This document shows, piece after piece, positions 24,703 to 36,600 of a DNA stretch of 64,000 nucleotides; positions within the stretch are counted from its first letter, which is position 1, and every line of letters begins with the position of its first letter. The notes below the pieces were generated by a model. It saw only the letters and a list, made by a program, of their open reading frames with translations, ran no database searches and was not told the origin of the DNA. Position numbers and translations under genes: made by a program. Source of the DNA: Tretioscincus oriximinensis (Eukaryota > Chordata > Lepidosauria > Squamata > Gymnophthalmidae); contig JAJVDF010000280.1 in NCBI GenBank assembly GCA_022410635.1, forward strand, positions 106,006-170,005, given 5' to 3'.

Positions 24703-24965
24703 TTTGTCAGAGAAATAGTTATGTTAGTCTGGTTCTGGTTTAGATCTTGGACATCCACATGCAAGTGCAGACTATGGCAGGCCCCATTCGGTTCAGAATA
24801 AAGGTATAGCTCAGAATAAGCCTCAGTGGGGACAAGCAAGGGGAGTGTGTAGCACAAGAGGGGGCTCGCATCTGATGAAGTAGATGTGTCCAAGAAAGCT
24901 CATGCTGCCTATCTTTCTCTTATTAATCTCTAAGTGCTACAAGCCCCACTTGCTGGACTTCCCTC
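24703..24965 (+). mobile_element. Penelope-like copy with nested repeat
   Basis: The left end 'cagagaaatagttatgttag' and right end 'ctctaagtgctacaagcc..cttgctggactt' correspond to the two ends of the elements at 641 and 53223. Between them sits a family B foldback (about 24740-24842). Unlike the palindromic copies, this one keeps a non-palindromic 3' tail. Confidence 0.5.
24872..24907 (+). ncRNA. Hammerhead-like core, variant
   Basis: CTGATGA (24872-24878), degraded stem II GTAGA..TCCAA, GAAA (24894-24897), stem III GC-TCAT-GC, then U-G. The U at the cleavage position is present, but the following G is not permitted in active hammerheads and stem II pairs poorly. Confidence 0.35.
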
Positions 24966-26339
24966 AAAAATGAAAGAGATCGTTACAGCGACACACTGTA
25001 ATTTGAATGGAGACCTCCCAGATATGCCAATTCAACTTAGTGTCAGAAAGTGTCTTTTCTCAGGAGATTTATAAAATGACTGATGACTTGGTGCTCCTGG
25101 TCCCTTACCTAGAAAGATTAAAAAACAAGATGAACAAGGACATCTTTTGAAGGCTTGATATAGCTGTGGGCAAGCTAAACATTGACCCTGTGAGAGAATG
25201 AGAATGATTAAGGGANGCTCCACCTGTCAAATACTGCTTAGCAGCTGAAGAAAAAAACCAATTATTAATTTAACGGGTCTGCAATGGAAATGTTCTGAGT
25301 TCATAGGAACCTCTTTGCCTGCAGAAGGCAAAGTCCACTCCCAGGAAGCCTGTTTTGCACTTAAGAAACAACTATTTCTGTTCTGCTTATATGTCTTTGC
25401 TTCAAGCATTTTGTGGGCAAAAGCTTAGGAAACCTACCCCAAAAAAGGGATATGAAAGCTGCTGTTTTGTTCTGTGGTCTGCTTCCAACATTAGAATGGA
25501 TGGTGGGTGGTGGTGTGGTCCAAACAATGGTGAATAATTGCAACTCCAGTCATGCCAATGGCAAGGGATGGGCCTTGTAGTTCATCAGTATTTGGAAGAT
25601 CATATTCTGGCAACATTTTATTCAAATCTTCACTAAAGGTTTGTTTAACTCTTACACATATCAATTGTGCCCTATGACAATGTCCAGAACTCCGCTTATT
25701 TGACAAGATGAGATGGTTTTCAGAACCGTAATCTAAGGTGCCTCCATTGAGGGTGACAAAATCTGTCTCTGTACAACTCAAGTACCCTGTGAACTCTGAA
25801 TTCCTGGCACTTGTTTTTGCCCATAATGGGAGCGATAACGAATGTTCCTAGGAAGAGAAATGGTTGCCTTTTCTGCACTGTGTCATTGTCTGGGGTCTTA
25901 GTCATACACTTGTTATTCAACACCCCTCAGTCCTGAAGAACAAGAGTGTGAAGCAGTGAAGGAGAACTCACTGAAGATATGGCAGCTTACCAGGGATCAT
26001 TGTTAAAAGCAGAGGTCTAGAAGTGGTCCACACAGAACACTAACTTATTCTAAGAGTAAGTGCGGAATAGCTCCATGATGTCATTCAGCCATTTGGGTAG
26101 CTTTGCCCTTTTATAACTTATTAACAAGTCATTGATGGGTAATAGAAAGTGGGGAGGGGAGAGGTAGCTGCCTTCCTCTGCAGTCTACTAACTACAGCCC
26201 CTTTTCTCTAAAGTCCACTGCAACTGTTTGTTCTTCACTGGCAGATATAACAGTTTATGACAGAACACAGTGATATGCAAATACAGGTAGCTGCATATGA
26301 GTCAGGTCAGGCTGTATAATAAGAAACAGCAAAATAGAT
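24966..26339. other. Intergenic, nothing recognised
   Basis: No exon or repeat that I can support. Confidence 0.35.
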
Positions 26340-26440
26340 AGTCTCCATCTGCTATAGGCATAGTCTGCACTAGCATGCAGATGTCAGGACGCTATTCTAA
26401 TATATAATCAGGAACAAGACCAAGTGCAGACAGGACCAAA
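26340..26440. repeat. Degraded foldback family B
   Basis: 'gtctgcactagcatgcagat' and 'gctattctaatatataatc' match the right half of the family; the left half is barely recognisable. Confidence 0.4.
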
Positions 26441-27326
26441 AATGGATTTTAGTACAAGAAGAAAGGGTCTGCTAGTATTGGCAATGGAAACCCCCACTCT
26501 GGTGTTTACAGCATTCCAAAGGTAACCTCAATAGATCCTTAACAGCAGGCTAGATTTCCTCAGTATTTTAATCCTGTTGAGGCCAGGACATTACCAGATT
26601 CATTATCCAAAGTAAATACTTGCATTTCATCAACTAGTTAACTGTGGCAGACAATAGGTGTTAATCTTACATATTCATTAACCATCCTACAATAGCTCCC
26701 TAAACTAAGAGGTCAACATTTAGACTAAAGTCTATGAGGTCTTTAATAATGGTTAATAGCACAATAACATTTTGTGAGCATCATCCATTATTAAACTTCC
26801 TGAGGTATCTTGCTTGTTTTGGGGAAAGAGTTTTGGTTATTTCTGCCATTCATATGTTGAAAATGCTACAGGATATTGAATACTGCAGTGAACTGAATAC
26901 TTCAGAAATTCTCTCATAAATTCACTGTTCACCAGACATTCGTGTTCCCTCCAGAAATTTCATATGTAACTAGTTTGGATATTCTTTGGACTGCTTAACA
27001 AGCTGCCTGAATCTCTTTAACATTTATAAATTACTTGTCAAGTATTTTCCTAATTGACATGTTAGTGTATTTAAACACTGAAAAGGCAGCAGCAATATTA
27101 AATTCTAATGACAGTTGTAGCTGGTGGTATATTCACGTGTGTTAGGAAGTACCATTTCTTATTATTACTACTGCTAATGATCTACAGCAAAGTGTAATAC
27201 GAATATTATAGTAATAATCCAAATCTAATTCAACATACCATAACAGGAAGAATTTTAGCATTATAAATAATTTATCCCGTGTGTGTGAGAGAGAGAAAGA
27301 GGCAGACACAGAGAGAGATTATACTG
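26441..27326. other. Intergenic, nothing recognised
   Basis: AT-rich, no features supported. Confidence 0.35.
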
Positions 27327-27475
27327 GATTATATCCCAGAATCAGAATCGACCTTTCCCATGCTGGTGCAGATGAAGTTAGGTCCTACCCAGGACTTGCT
27401 ATAATCTGCATTAGCATGCAAGCGGCAGGTCCCTATTATTGTGAGATGCAATCCAAAATAAAAATCAGTGTTGAA
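27327..27475. repeat. Foldback repeat family B, diverged
   Basis: Contains 'ggattatatcccagaatc' and 'ctgcattagcatgcaagcgg' in the family order. Confidence 0.5.
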
Positions 27476-27671
27476 AAGGTCTAGCGTGCAGTTGCTGGAC
27501 CTGTCGGTAATATATGCCTTCCAATTAATTAACACAGTATATCCTCCTTCATTGCTTCACCAAATTACAGTAAGAAGACAGTAGGGCAAGTACATTAGTG
27601 CCAGAAGTGCAGTGCTGTGTATCCAGTCTTTTCATGAGATGGGCATGCTACTGTAGAATGTTTGTGGAAGA

Positions 27672-27975
27672 GGTCCTCAAACTAAGGCCTGGGGGCCACA
27701 TGCGACCCGCTAGGGACATTTATCCAGCCTGCAACAGCACTGGCTGCTTCCCTCCCTCCTTTCTTTCCTGAGCTCCCTCTTTCTTTCCCGTCTTTCCTTC
27801 CCTTCTTCCTCCTCCCTTCCTGGCTCCAGCCTCTTCAGCTGCGTCTAGGAGAGGAACTGGGATTCAGATAAGATATGTGCAGTTCCTAGGAATTTGTTCA
27901 TAGTTTTTTTTAAACTATAGTCTGGCCCTCCAACGGTCTGAGGGACAGTGAACTGCCCCCCTGTTTAAAGGACCC
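27672..27975. mobile_element. hAT (Charlie-like) fragment
   Basis: Left 'ggtcctcaaactaaggcctg' and right 'gtttaaaggacccctgg' form the terminal inverted repeat of a widespread vertebrate hAT family whose interior reads 'gggccacatgcgacccgc' and 'ggccctccaacggtctgagg'. A pyrimidine-rich tract (27740-27830) lies inside. No transposase. Confidence 0.6.
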
Positions 27976-28135
27976 CTGGTTTATGGGCTACCACTAAACA
28001 TTCTGCCCCTGCTGTGAGATTGGGGATGGCTGGGAAAAGGTGGAATTCTAAAAGGGTGGATGCTCTGTAGCCACTAATTTCTGCAACTACTCCTTATTTT
28101 AAGTATTATTTACTTAAATACTCCTTATTTACAGG

Positions 28136-28434
28136 CACGAATGGTTCAGTCACTTAGGAAACAGCTTCTCATCTGGGAGATGTTTCGAAGCCCTGTGTCG
28201 GACGTGGNAAGGGATGAGCACCTTCCACCAGCCTGTAGCTCTAGCCAATCTAGCTATTCGAAAGCAAGAATTGCAAGAAATTGCAACAGATTGCAAGTTT
28301 ATACATGGAAACCACCACAGTCTGGTGGGAAAGATAGAATGTCCGCATTCGGGCAAAAATACCCTTGTAAGCCGCTTTGAGTCCCTTTGAAAGGTGAGAA
28401 AAGTAGGGTATAAGAACCCAGTTCTTCTTCTAAG
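28136..28434 (+). repeat. tRNA-derived SINE, full length
   Basis: The head 'gaatggttcagtcacttagg' (box A-like) and 'gtttcgaagccctg' (box B-like) resembles a tRNA gene. The body includes 'accaccacagtctggtggg' and 'gccgctttgagtccctttga', and the 3' end is 'gaacccagttcttcttct'. Other copies: 30572, 38828, 43169 (-), 53103 (-) and 61295 (-). Confidence 0.7.
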
Positions 28435-28436
28435 TG

Positions 28437-29494
28437 AAAAAAGCCACATTCTAGTTTCGTTATTGCACCTTTACTTTAAACCTTTTCCCATTCATCTTCA
28501 GTCCCAAAGAATAGGGTTTAATCTAGAAATAAATAAATTAATTCTTCAGGGCTGAAACTGAACTGAAGAAGAGTTAAAGATGTGACCAGGTCTTTACATA
28601 AGATTTTCACATAAAAACTAGAACAGGAATTCAACTTTAAGAAAAAACCCTGGAATAGGAATTTGCAGTTTTAAGGGATAAGGAAAAGAGGAATTTTTAC
28701 CAGATGCAGCTCATAATGTCTGCCACACCTGTGTGGAAAATAGTATTTTCACATCCATTAAAACTTTAAATTAAGCTTCTATCCCAGTTTTTAATGTGGT
28801 AACCCTACCATAATGTATATTGGTGCAATTTTATTGCTTTGAATGCAAAGTTAGCTCGATAACAGTATTATTGCTAGACATGTTCTATAAATGTGTCGGC
28901 TTTATTAAAATCTATCTTCTCCTTTTATAGATCAGGAATTATCTTGCTTCTGTTTGCAACGAGTGGTACAAAAACTGTTCTCTCGTGTTTGCTTTTGTTT
29001 AATAAAGAAAAATATTTGCTAGGTAAGGAAAGAACACTAATTTGAAATTCCAAGATCAAAATCCAGACATGGATGTTGAAATGTGTCCAAACTAATTAAA
29101 AAGACACACGTTAACTATTATGCACAAAGCAACAATCACAGAAAGTTGGATGTTTGGGATGCTTCAGGAGGAAAGGTCAACATGCTTTTGAGAAATTATT
29201 CAAATCAGAAACGTCAGCTAACCAATGAGGAAGCATGGGCCTTATTCACAATTGCAATGTGGTCTTTGTATATTCCAAATAGTCTAAAGGGCCTCCTGCA
29301 GCTGTCCAGATGCTATTCCAGGTTAGCATGAGCTCCAGCAGGCTATCCTAGAAGAGTAACCCTCTTTGACCTGTAGACCTTTAAGATGCAGCCACACATC
29401 ACTTATTAATCCCGCTGTAATTGGATATATCATGGTTAACAGTAAAACTAGACAGTGCTTTATTCCAGAATAGTGTATATCCCTCCCCTGACTT
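28437..29494. other. Intergenic, nothing recognised
   Basis: No exon or repeat supported. Confidence 0.35.
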
Positions 29495-29945
29495 ATTTTG
29501 GGTCACATCTTGGGACAGAGCTTGGCCATTCACATGCCAGTATAAACTATGGCAGGCCCCATTCGGGGCCTGCCATAGTCTACACTAGCATGTGCTTGCC
29601 AGGCTCCTATTCCGAGGGAAAACCCAGAATAAGGCTGCGTGTGGATGCAGCCTGAGCCTCATTCTGGGTTATATCTAGGCTGACCAGATGACCCCCTTTT
29701 TTTGGGGGGGGGGTGAAAACCCGTTTTTGGGGTGCCTCCCAGTTTTTTCTGAGGAAAATGTTTTCAAAAAAAGATTTATTTTCAATTTTTTTGTTTTTTT
29801 TCCCTCAGAAACAAACGGGAGGCACCACAAAAAGGGGTTTTCAACCCCACCCAAAAGGGGTCACCTGGCCAGACAGAGCTTGGCCACCTTCATGCCACTG
29901 TAGTGTGTGGCAGCCTCGTATTCGGAGAAATCCCGTCAGTAGTGG
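29495..29945. repeat. Two foldback family B copies, second interrupted
   Basis: 29495-29650 is a complete copy with the centre 'ggccccattcggggcc'. A second copy starts at 29651 ('gagcctcattctgggttata') and resumes at 29872 ('gacagagcttggccacc') to 29945. The hairpin MITE at 29675-29871 splits it. Confidence 0.6.
29675..29871. mobile_element. hAT hairpin MITE near RARRES1 promoter
   Basis: 'taggctgaccagatgacccc' mirrored by 'ggggtcacctggccag', with the usual arm block 'ggggtgcctcccagtttttt'. It lies about 350-550 bp upstream of the RARRES1 start codon, nested in a family B repeat. Confidence 0.75.
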
Positions 29946-30660
29946 GGATAAGGCCGCGCAAGGCCCCAACACCCCGAAGGAGTCCATTTCCTCAGGAGTA
30001 ACTAGGAAGGTGGTTCGAGTACCCTGGGGCCGCGCAAGCAAGCAGAAGACCGGAAGGGAGGGTGGGCGGGAGGCGGGGGAGCCGCCGGGAGATTAGGGCA
30101 GGGGCCGGGCCGGGCAGGCGCCGGGGCACCTCTTGGGCCAGGCAGGCGCCAGTGCGAAGGAGGCGCGTGTGCAGCGCAGCCCCTTAGACGACTCCTCTGC
30201 CCGCCGCCCACAGCCGCGGCATGAGCTGCCCCTGGACGATGCAGTGGCTTCTGCTGGCGACGGCGTCCCTGGCCGCGCTCCCGGGGGACCCCCTGCCCGC
30301 CGCCGCCGCCGCCGCCGCCTCCGCCGCCAAGCGCTTGGACGGGACGGCGCTGATCTCGGACGAGCTGCTGCTGCTCTCCTCGCGGGGGCGGCTCAAGCCC
30401 TACAGCCCCCGAGCGGTGCAGGTCGTCCGGACGGCCATCAACTACCTGAACTCGCACCCGGGCTCGCCCAGCTTACTTCGGAGGCTTGGGCACGTCGAGA
30501 GGGCCTCGTTTAAGGTCAGCCGCCCGCGAGCGCCGTCGAAATGCGCTGTGCACGTGGGCAGGGGGCGCGCGGGCACGGATAGCTCGGTTGCTAAGGAAAC
30601 CATCTCTCGCCTGGGAGATGGGGTTTCGAAGCCCTGTGTGGGGCGTGGGGAGGGGGGAGC
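29935..30660 (+). promoter_or_regulatory. RARRES1: CpG-rich promoter region of RARRES1
   Basis: GC and CpG density rises sharply from about 29930, with GC-box-like 'gtgggcgggaggcggggg' at 30061-30078 and 'gggccgggccgggcagg' just after 30100. It ends shortly past exon 1. No TATA box is obvious, as expected for a CpG-island promoter. The transcription start cannot be fixed from sequence; it probably lies within about 150 nt upstream of the ATG. Confidence 0.65.
30221..30514 (+). CDS. RARRES1: RARRES1 exon 1
   Basis: Residues 1-98, ending SFK before GTCAGC. ATG 30221 is the first in frame; a second ATG at codon 7 (30239) lies directly before the hydrophobic segment and could also serve. A GCC run (30298-30320) encodes the Ala tract. 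The helix region YSPRAVQVVRTAINYLN matches the family. Confidence 0.88.
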
Positions 30661-33600
30661 ACCTTCCACTAGCATGTAGCTCTAGCCAACCCAGTTATTC
30701 GAAAGCAGGAATTGCAAGAAATTGCAACTGACTGCAAGTAGATACATGGGAACCACCACAGCCTGGTGGGGAAGATAGAATGNGAGNCTTCGGGCAAAAT
30801 ATATCCTTGTAAGCCGCTTTGAGTCCCTTGAAAGGTGAGAAAAGCGGGGTATAAGAACCCAGTTCTTCTTCTTCTCTGGTGGCTTTGGAAACGGAGGCGC
30901 CAGTTGGAGAGGGGAGAAGGCCGGGAGGGGGAGGGCGAAGGCCTCAGGATCAGCCGACAGCGCTTGACATTGCCTCGAAGGGTAGATCGTAAGGGAGGTT
31001 CTTTCATAAAATAAGATTTNGGCTGCATCCCCGCACCACTTCTTTATTCCACCACAGTTGCATATTCCACAGTACAGCCCTGTGGGACGGATTTATTTCA
31101 GACTATCCAAGTCCTGTGCAATAAATAAGAGACATGGGGATAAAGCCTTAAGCCCTGTCCACACGGAGCCTTATCCTGGGCAATAACCCAGAATAGGAGC
31201 CTAACATCCACATACGAGTGTGGACTGTGGCAGCCCCAATGGGCCCTGCCATAGCCTGTACTGGCGTGCGGATGGCCAGACCCTGTCCTGAGATGTTACC
31301 CACAATAAGGTTCCGTGTAGACAGGGCCACAGACTTTGATTGAGGCTCTGTCTTAAAGGACAACAGGAATGATTAAGGGTTTGGAGCAGCTCGCTTATGA
31401 AACCAGGCTGCAACGTCTGTGCCGCTTCAGCCTCGAAAGACGCCATTTAAGATATGATCTGATTGAAGTGCATAAAACCATGCATGGGATAGATGAGGTG
31501 AATGGAGAAAAAAATATTTTATCTGTCACAAAACACTAGGACCAGGGGACATTCCTTCCTGCCAATAGGCAGAAGAGGTAGGACAAACAAGGGAAAATAT
31601 TATTTTAGCTAGGGTCATTTGTCTGTGGAATTTACTTCCAGAGGAGGTGGTGGTAGCTGGCAGCCTGGATAGCTTTAAGACAGGATTAGACAAGTTCATA
31701 GAAATAAAGGGTATAATAGCTACTAGGAAGGATCTCTTGATACTGCCTCTGAGATGGAGCAACAGGCAGGATTCCTGAAGTACAGTTTGCAGTGAGTAAG
31801 AACAGGTGAGAATTTTGCCTTCTTCTGTTTGAGGCTGCCCAGGTGCAATTGGTGGGCCACTGGGCGAGACAGAATGCTGGGCTGGATGGGGTTTGATCTG
31901 ATTCATCAGGGCTCCTCTTATCCATTTTAAAACTCCTTCTGTCCTTAATACCTTAATGCATTTTTTCCCTGGTCTAAATTAGAAAAAGACCAAATTAACT
32001 TAATTCTTCAAGATTGAAGCAGAGTTCAGGGCACATATAATAAAAGGACACATATAATCAGGGCTTTTAAGAATCATCAAATTATTTATCATGGCCACTT
32101 TGGGGTTTTCATTTCTTGGATATCTTCAAGTCATGCCTGACTTCTAGTTTATTTATTTATTTACATTTCTTTACTGCCCTATACCCAAAGGTGTCAGGGT
32201 GGTTAACATTATAAACCAAACACATTTTAAGCTACAATATCTAAAAGTAGGAGAAGGATATGGCAGTGTGGACATATCCCTATGCAGTTTTCTTAGCAGA
32301 GATCCAAGTGTTTTGCCCTTGCTTATTTCTGGGGAGCNACGAGGAATTGAAACTGATTTTCAGCTTTCCCGACAATTTGCTGTACAACACTGCGACCTCT
32401 GCTCCCCCATGAATTTAAATAAGGGTCCAGGCTGGCACTTATGTGCTTTTAAAATGTCCCCAGTCCTGAAGAATTAGACTAAACCAGATTAAAACCTTGG
32501 ATTTTCAATTCAGTTCTTCAAGATTGAAGATAATTTAAAAGCACATGTGTGACTAAGGCTCTAAATCTTTCAAATTACACATCCCTGGTTTATTCTTGAA
32601 ATACTTTTTTTAAGTCACTCTGTAGTTGAACCGCTTTGCATTCCATGAGAGGCAACAAATACATATAAGCAATAAAAGTAGTTCAAGCCTTTTATTGAGC
32701 CAGCTCATTCTGATTCTGATTTATTTTACCTCTTGGCCTCATTTTACTTTCCAAAGCTTCTCAGACAGGTCCTCAGTTTGAGAATCAGTGCATGAAAGTA
32801 ATACAGGAAGATGTTCTGCGGTTTTTGCTGCAATAAACATTTTCTCTCTCAATTGTTTCCTCTCTATTATCATTACCCCCATTTTCTTTCCATTGAGCCC
32901 TGTGACGCAGGAGAAAAGAGGAGCCCCTGGATTTCTGTAATCATCTCCCAGCTTGTTGCTGTTCTGAAGCATAAGAGCCTAGTCAGAATATTTTACTCCA
33001 AATATCCTAGGATGTAAAGTAGGGGTGAGACACTTGTGCTGGAGAAGGAAGCAGATTACATTTCTGTAACACACATTTGTACTTGAAAGTAGTAAAATTC
33101 TGCTAGTGCAAGGCAAGGGGTTTTATTTAAAAACTAGTGGAATTAAGCTCACGGCCTTAGAGATACAGCGAGCTCTTGGCAGTAAGCTTAATTCTTCTTC
33201 TTCTTCTTCTTCTTCTTCTTCTTCTTCTTCTTCTNNNNNNNNNNNNNNNNNNNNNNNNNNNNNNNNNNNNNNNNNNNNNNNNNNNNNNNNNNNNNNNNNN
33301 NNNNNNNNNNNNNNNNNNNNNNNNNNNNNNNNNNNNNNNNNNNNNNNNNNNNNNNNNNNNNNNNNNNNNNNNNNNNNNNNNNNNNNNNNNNNNNNNNNNN
33401 NCTCCTCCTCCTCCTTCTCCTCCTCCTCCTCCTTCCCTCCCTCACTCCTTCATAGCTTCTGCATTTGTCCTTTCAATGAACAGTCAGGGTTGATTTCCTT
33501 CCGTATTGGCTAATTTGATTTCTTTAATCTCTCCTCACAGTAGTTCGAAAGTTAGGACAGCCTAAATGCTAGTTGAGAAAGTGGCATCTAGCAGTGTGAA

Positions 33601-36600
33601 GAGACTGTAAGGGCGACAGTGAGGAAGAACATTGTATTTGTACTGGAATGGACCAGAAAGACTTAGGCCTGGGAAATCCACAAAGGAAAATAGTCCTGGA
33701 CAGTGTCAGCTGGGAAATCAACAGTTGACACAACAAGACTGAAATATACAGAAAATCTAAGTTCTGCTGTGAGTTGATGGACACTAAACCATTTTTTAAC
33801 TAAAAGCTTCAAAATCATTAGAATAATTCCTAGTAGAGTCTTGGCTCAGCTTAGATCCGAGGTGGGGAGCCTTTTTTCTGTGAAGGGCCCATCTCAGATC
33901 TCTGGCACACTGTGCACCCCTTTTTCTTATTAAGAAGGCAGGGAGAAGGGGAGGGGGCAGGAAGATCCGTGGGCCAGATCAGAGGGCTCCGTGGGCCGGG
34001 TTTTCCCCACCCTGGCTTAAAATAAAGAGGAAGCATTACTGGAGATATTAATTATTCATACTGCTAAAAGCAAATGTCACTGAAGGACTAGCAATCTTCT
34101 GTCTAAATTCCACAGTCACTCTCCATCCCTTACCTAGAAATGGTTGTCTCCATCCCAAAATAATCTACTTTCCTGGTTCTAAAGGAGCCAGAAAATCTAG
34201 TTTGGAAAGGAGGCAAAGAAATGGCATTCAAATCCTGTTACTTTTCCTCCCAAACTAGACTATTTGCAAAAGTAGGAACTGGTCAGAGGGGAAGGAGAAA
34301 GAGCCATTTCTGCCAGCTGCCTGGGCAGGACTGAAGGAGATGGTGAAGATTCCCAGCCTTGGGACTTTGATCAGAAGAATGTTTTTGGATGCCGTTTGAT
34401 CAGAAACTGTTCTTCTAAGGAGGAACATCATATTGCAAGAATGAGGGAGGGTGAACTAGGGGGAGAAGGACACTGTTTCATGTGTTCAAAGNACCTATTC
34501 ACTCCTGGCTGCCTCTTTGATGCCTGGTTGATATAAACAGTTGCCAGCTCAGCAGCTCCTATGCCTTTTATACTTGCTTGGCATGGAAATGCATAGCAGA
34601 AGTATCTTCGCTAAGCAGTTGTCTCCTTGCCAGGAGGCACAGAACTACAGGTGGGTATGTTACAAATAATATACAAATTAATGATATTTAGAGCCAGGTA
34701 TCGGTTCACATTCAAGGAGATGGTAAGTGGTAAAGGTGATGTAAATGAAACAATGAATTGGTAAACTGCACTACAGAGATTGTAGCCTTCGCTTTACTTA
34801 CCATTCCTTCCAAATCCAGCCAATTTTTGCTTATAAATGCTGTATCATAAATTTGAATTGTGGATCCATGTGGATAGGGGCATACTCTATTTGGCTTCAC
34901 AATCAAATCCCTTAACTAAATGCAGAATAATTTTGTTTGTGTCGTAGCTTAAAGATTGCAATGCATTTAGCTCCTGCTACCTCTTTGAGCTGAAAAGCTC
35001 ACAAGATTAACAGCAAGAAGAGCATGAAGACTGCTGTAGTTTTGGATTTCCAGTTGCACATATCAAGTACATTCTAGCTGTCAGAAATCTCTTAAGCAAT
35101 ATTTTTCCTTTGGGAAAGTGGAGGGAAGATAGGAAAAAAAGACTCCCCAATGCATTTCTTTGCTTTTGGATATTAAACAAATGGGGGTATTGTCAGAGAT
35201 CAAACTTACTCTTGCAAGAATCTTGGAATTTCTCCTCATCTGTCAAAGGGCCCTCTTTCACAATAGACAGAAAACTTTGTCTACTGTGAGCAAAGGTTCA
35301 GAGTAGGGTGTGGAATGCTGCTGCTTATTGTTAAGGCTGTTTCCAATGTCCAGGCAAGTAGAATAAGGGAAAGCTAATTGGAAATCAAGTTGCTTATCCA
35401 GTATGTTGACCACTAGTTTGAAAGGTTTGCCCAGGTGCCTGCTATAAGGCAGAGCTCTACAGTTGATAGGCAGTTAATTCCCCTGCCTAGAAATATTGTC
35501 CCCAGTAAAGTCAAGGTGCCATTAAAAACCAGCACTCCAGCTGAAAATAAAATAAAATAAAATAAAAACTCGTTTCTCTGAAGTGTATAAAAATATGAAA
35601 TCATTTGTGTGCTCCCAGGTTCCACTATATGACATGGAAATTTGAAATGAAATGAAAACTAGGAAAACCCTAAATATTCTTCACACTCTATATGCTTCAT
35701 CTCAACTTCTTTTAGTATCTCAGGATTGATGCCCCTGGGTATCACCAGCCAACCTTGGGGAGACAGAATGATTTTATTGCAAGGTAGCAAAACTGATAGA
35801 GATTCTTAAGCAAGATTAGACATTTTTAAAATAGGCAAGAATTTTCTATCTTTCCTTCTCTCATATTTATGGTTAAGTCATTGGATGGTCAGGAAAGCAT
35901 GGCAATATTTACTCTCCTCCCCTGTGCAGCTTATGATTTTCTAAATACACAAAGCAAGCTATGTAGAAAATACATGCAAAAATGAAGGATCTGTTCCACT
36001 CACAAGCTACGGCCAGAACTCACCTATAGACTGGAGTGCTGCATCATAGCATCTGAAAAAGTAAACTTAATCTACCGATGTTTTCCAGTCAGTCTGGTAA
36101 GATATTATTAGACCACCTTGCAATAAATTCTGGCCCAGAATAACAGGCCAGCCGATTCTGAAGCAAGCGAAGCTGTGCCTGGCTTCTGAGTGGCAGGAGG
36201 ACACTTGGCTCTGCCCTCTCTCCTTCATAAAAATCTCCCCCATGATGGCCGCCTTCACTGTATTGCGGTCTGTGTGCNAGCGGCCAATGCTTGGCATGAA
36301 ACTCAAACAATCCTGGAGAACAGATAAAGAAACATTACCTGAACTCCCTATAGTGCCTCAGGACACCTTGAATGTGATGTCCATGCACCAGTGCTGGGCA
36401 GGAGATGCTTTTTCCAGTGGGTGCCTTTATTTTTAAGTGGAGAGAAAACCTACATTTGATGTGCTTCCATATTCCCATGAGAAATAAAGTGTCTCTAGCT
36501 CTTTCCACTTGGACATTGATCCATGGTAAAAAGGTGTCCAGAGGCTTCTGTGTGTGGAGAGCCAGTTTGGTGTAGTGGTTAGAGTGTTGGACGCGGACCT

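Noticed and set aside
28136..28205. tRNA gene
   Set aside because: Box A/B-like sequences are the head of a SINE with a shared body and tail; the cloverleaf is not intact. The same holds for 36554 and 30572.
1..29900. MFSD1 or another neighbour gene upstream of RARRES1
   Set aside because: In mammals MFSD1 lies here divergently, so I looked for its membrane-spanning exons on the - strand; none could be recognised. It may lie further left.
30133..30513. Long overlapping ORFs on both strands around RARRES1 exon 1
   Set aside because: GC-rich shadow frames; the family match is only in the frame starting at 30221.
33106..33513. Poly-Ser/Leu/Lys ORFs
   Set aside because: Translation of a trinucleotide microsatellite and an N gap.
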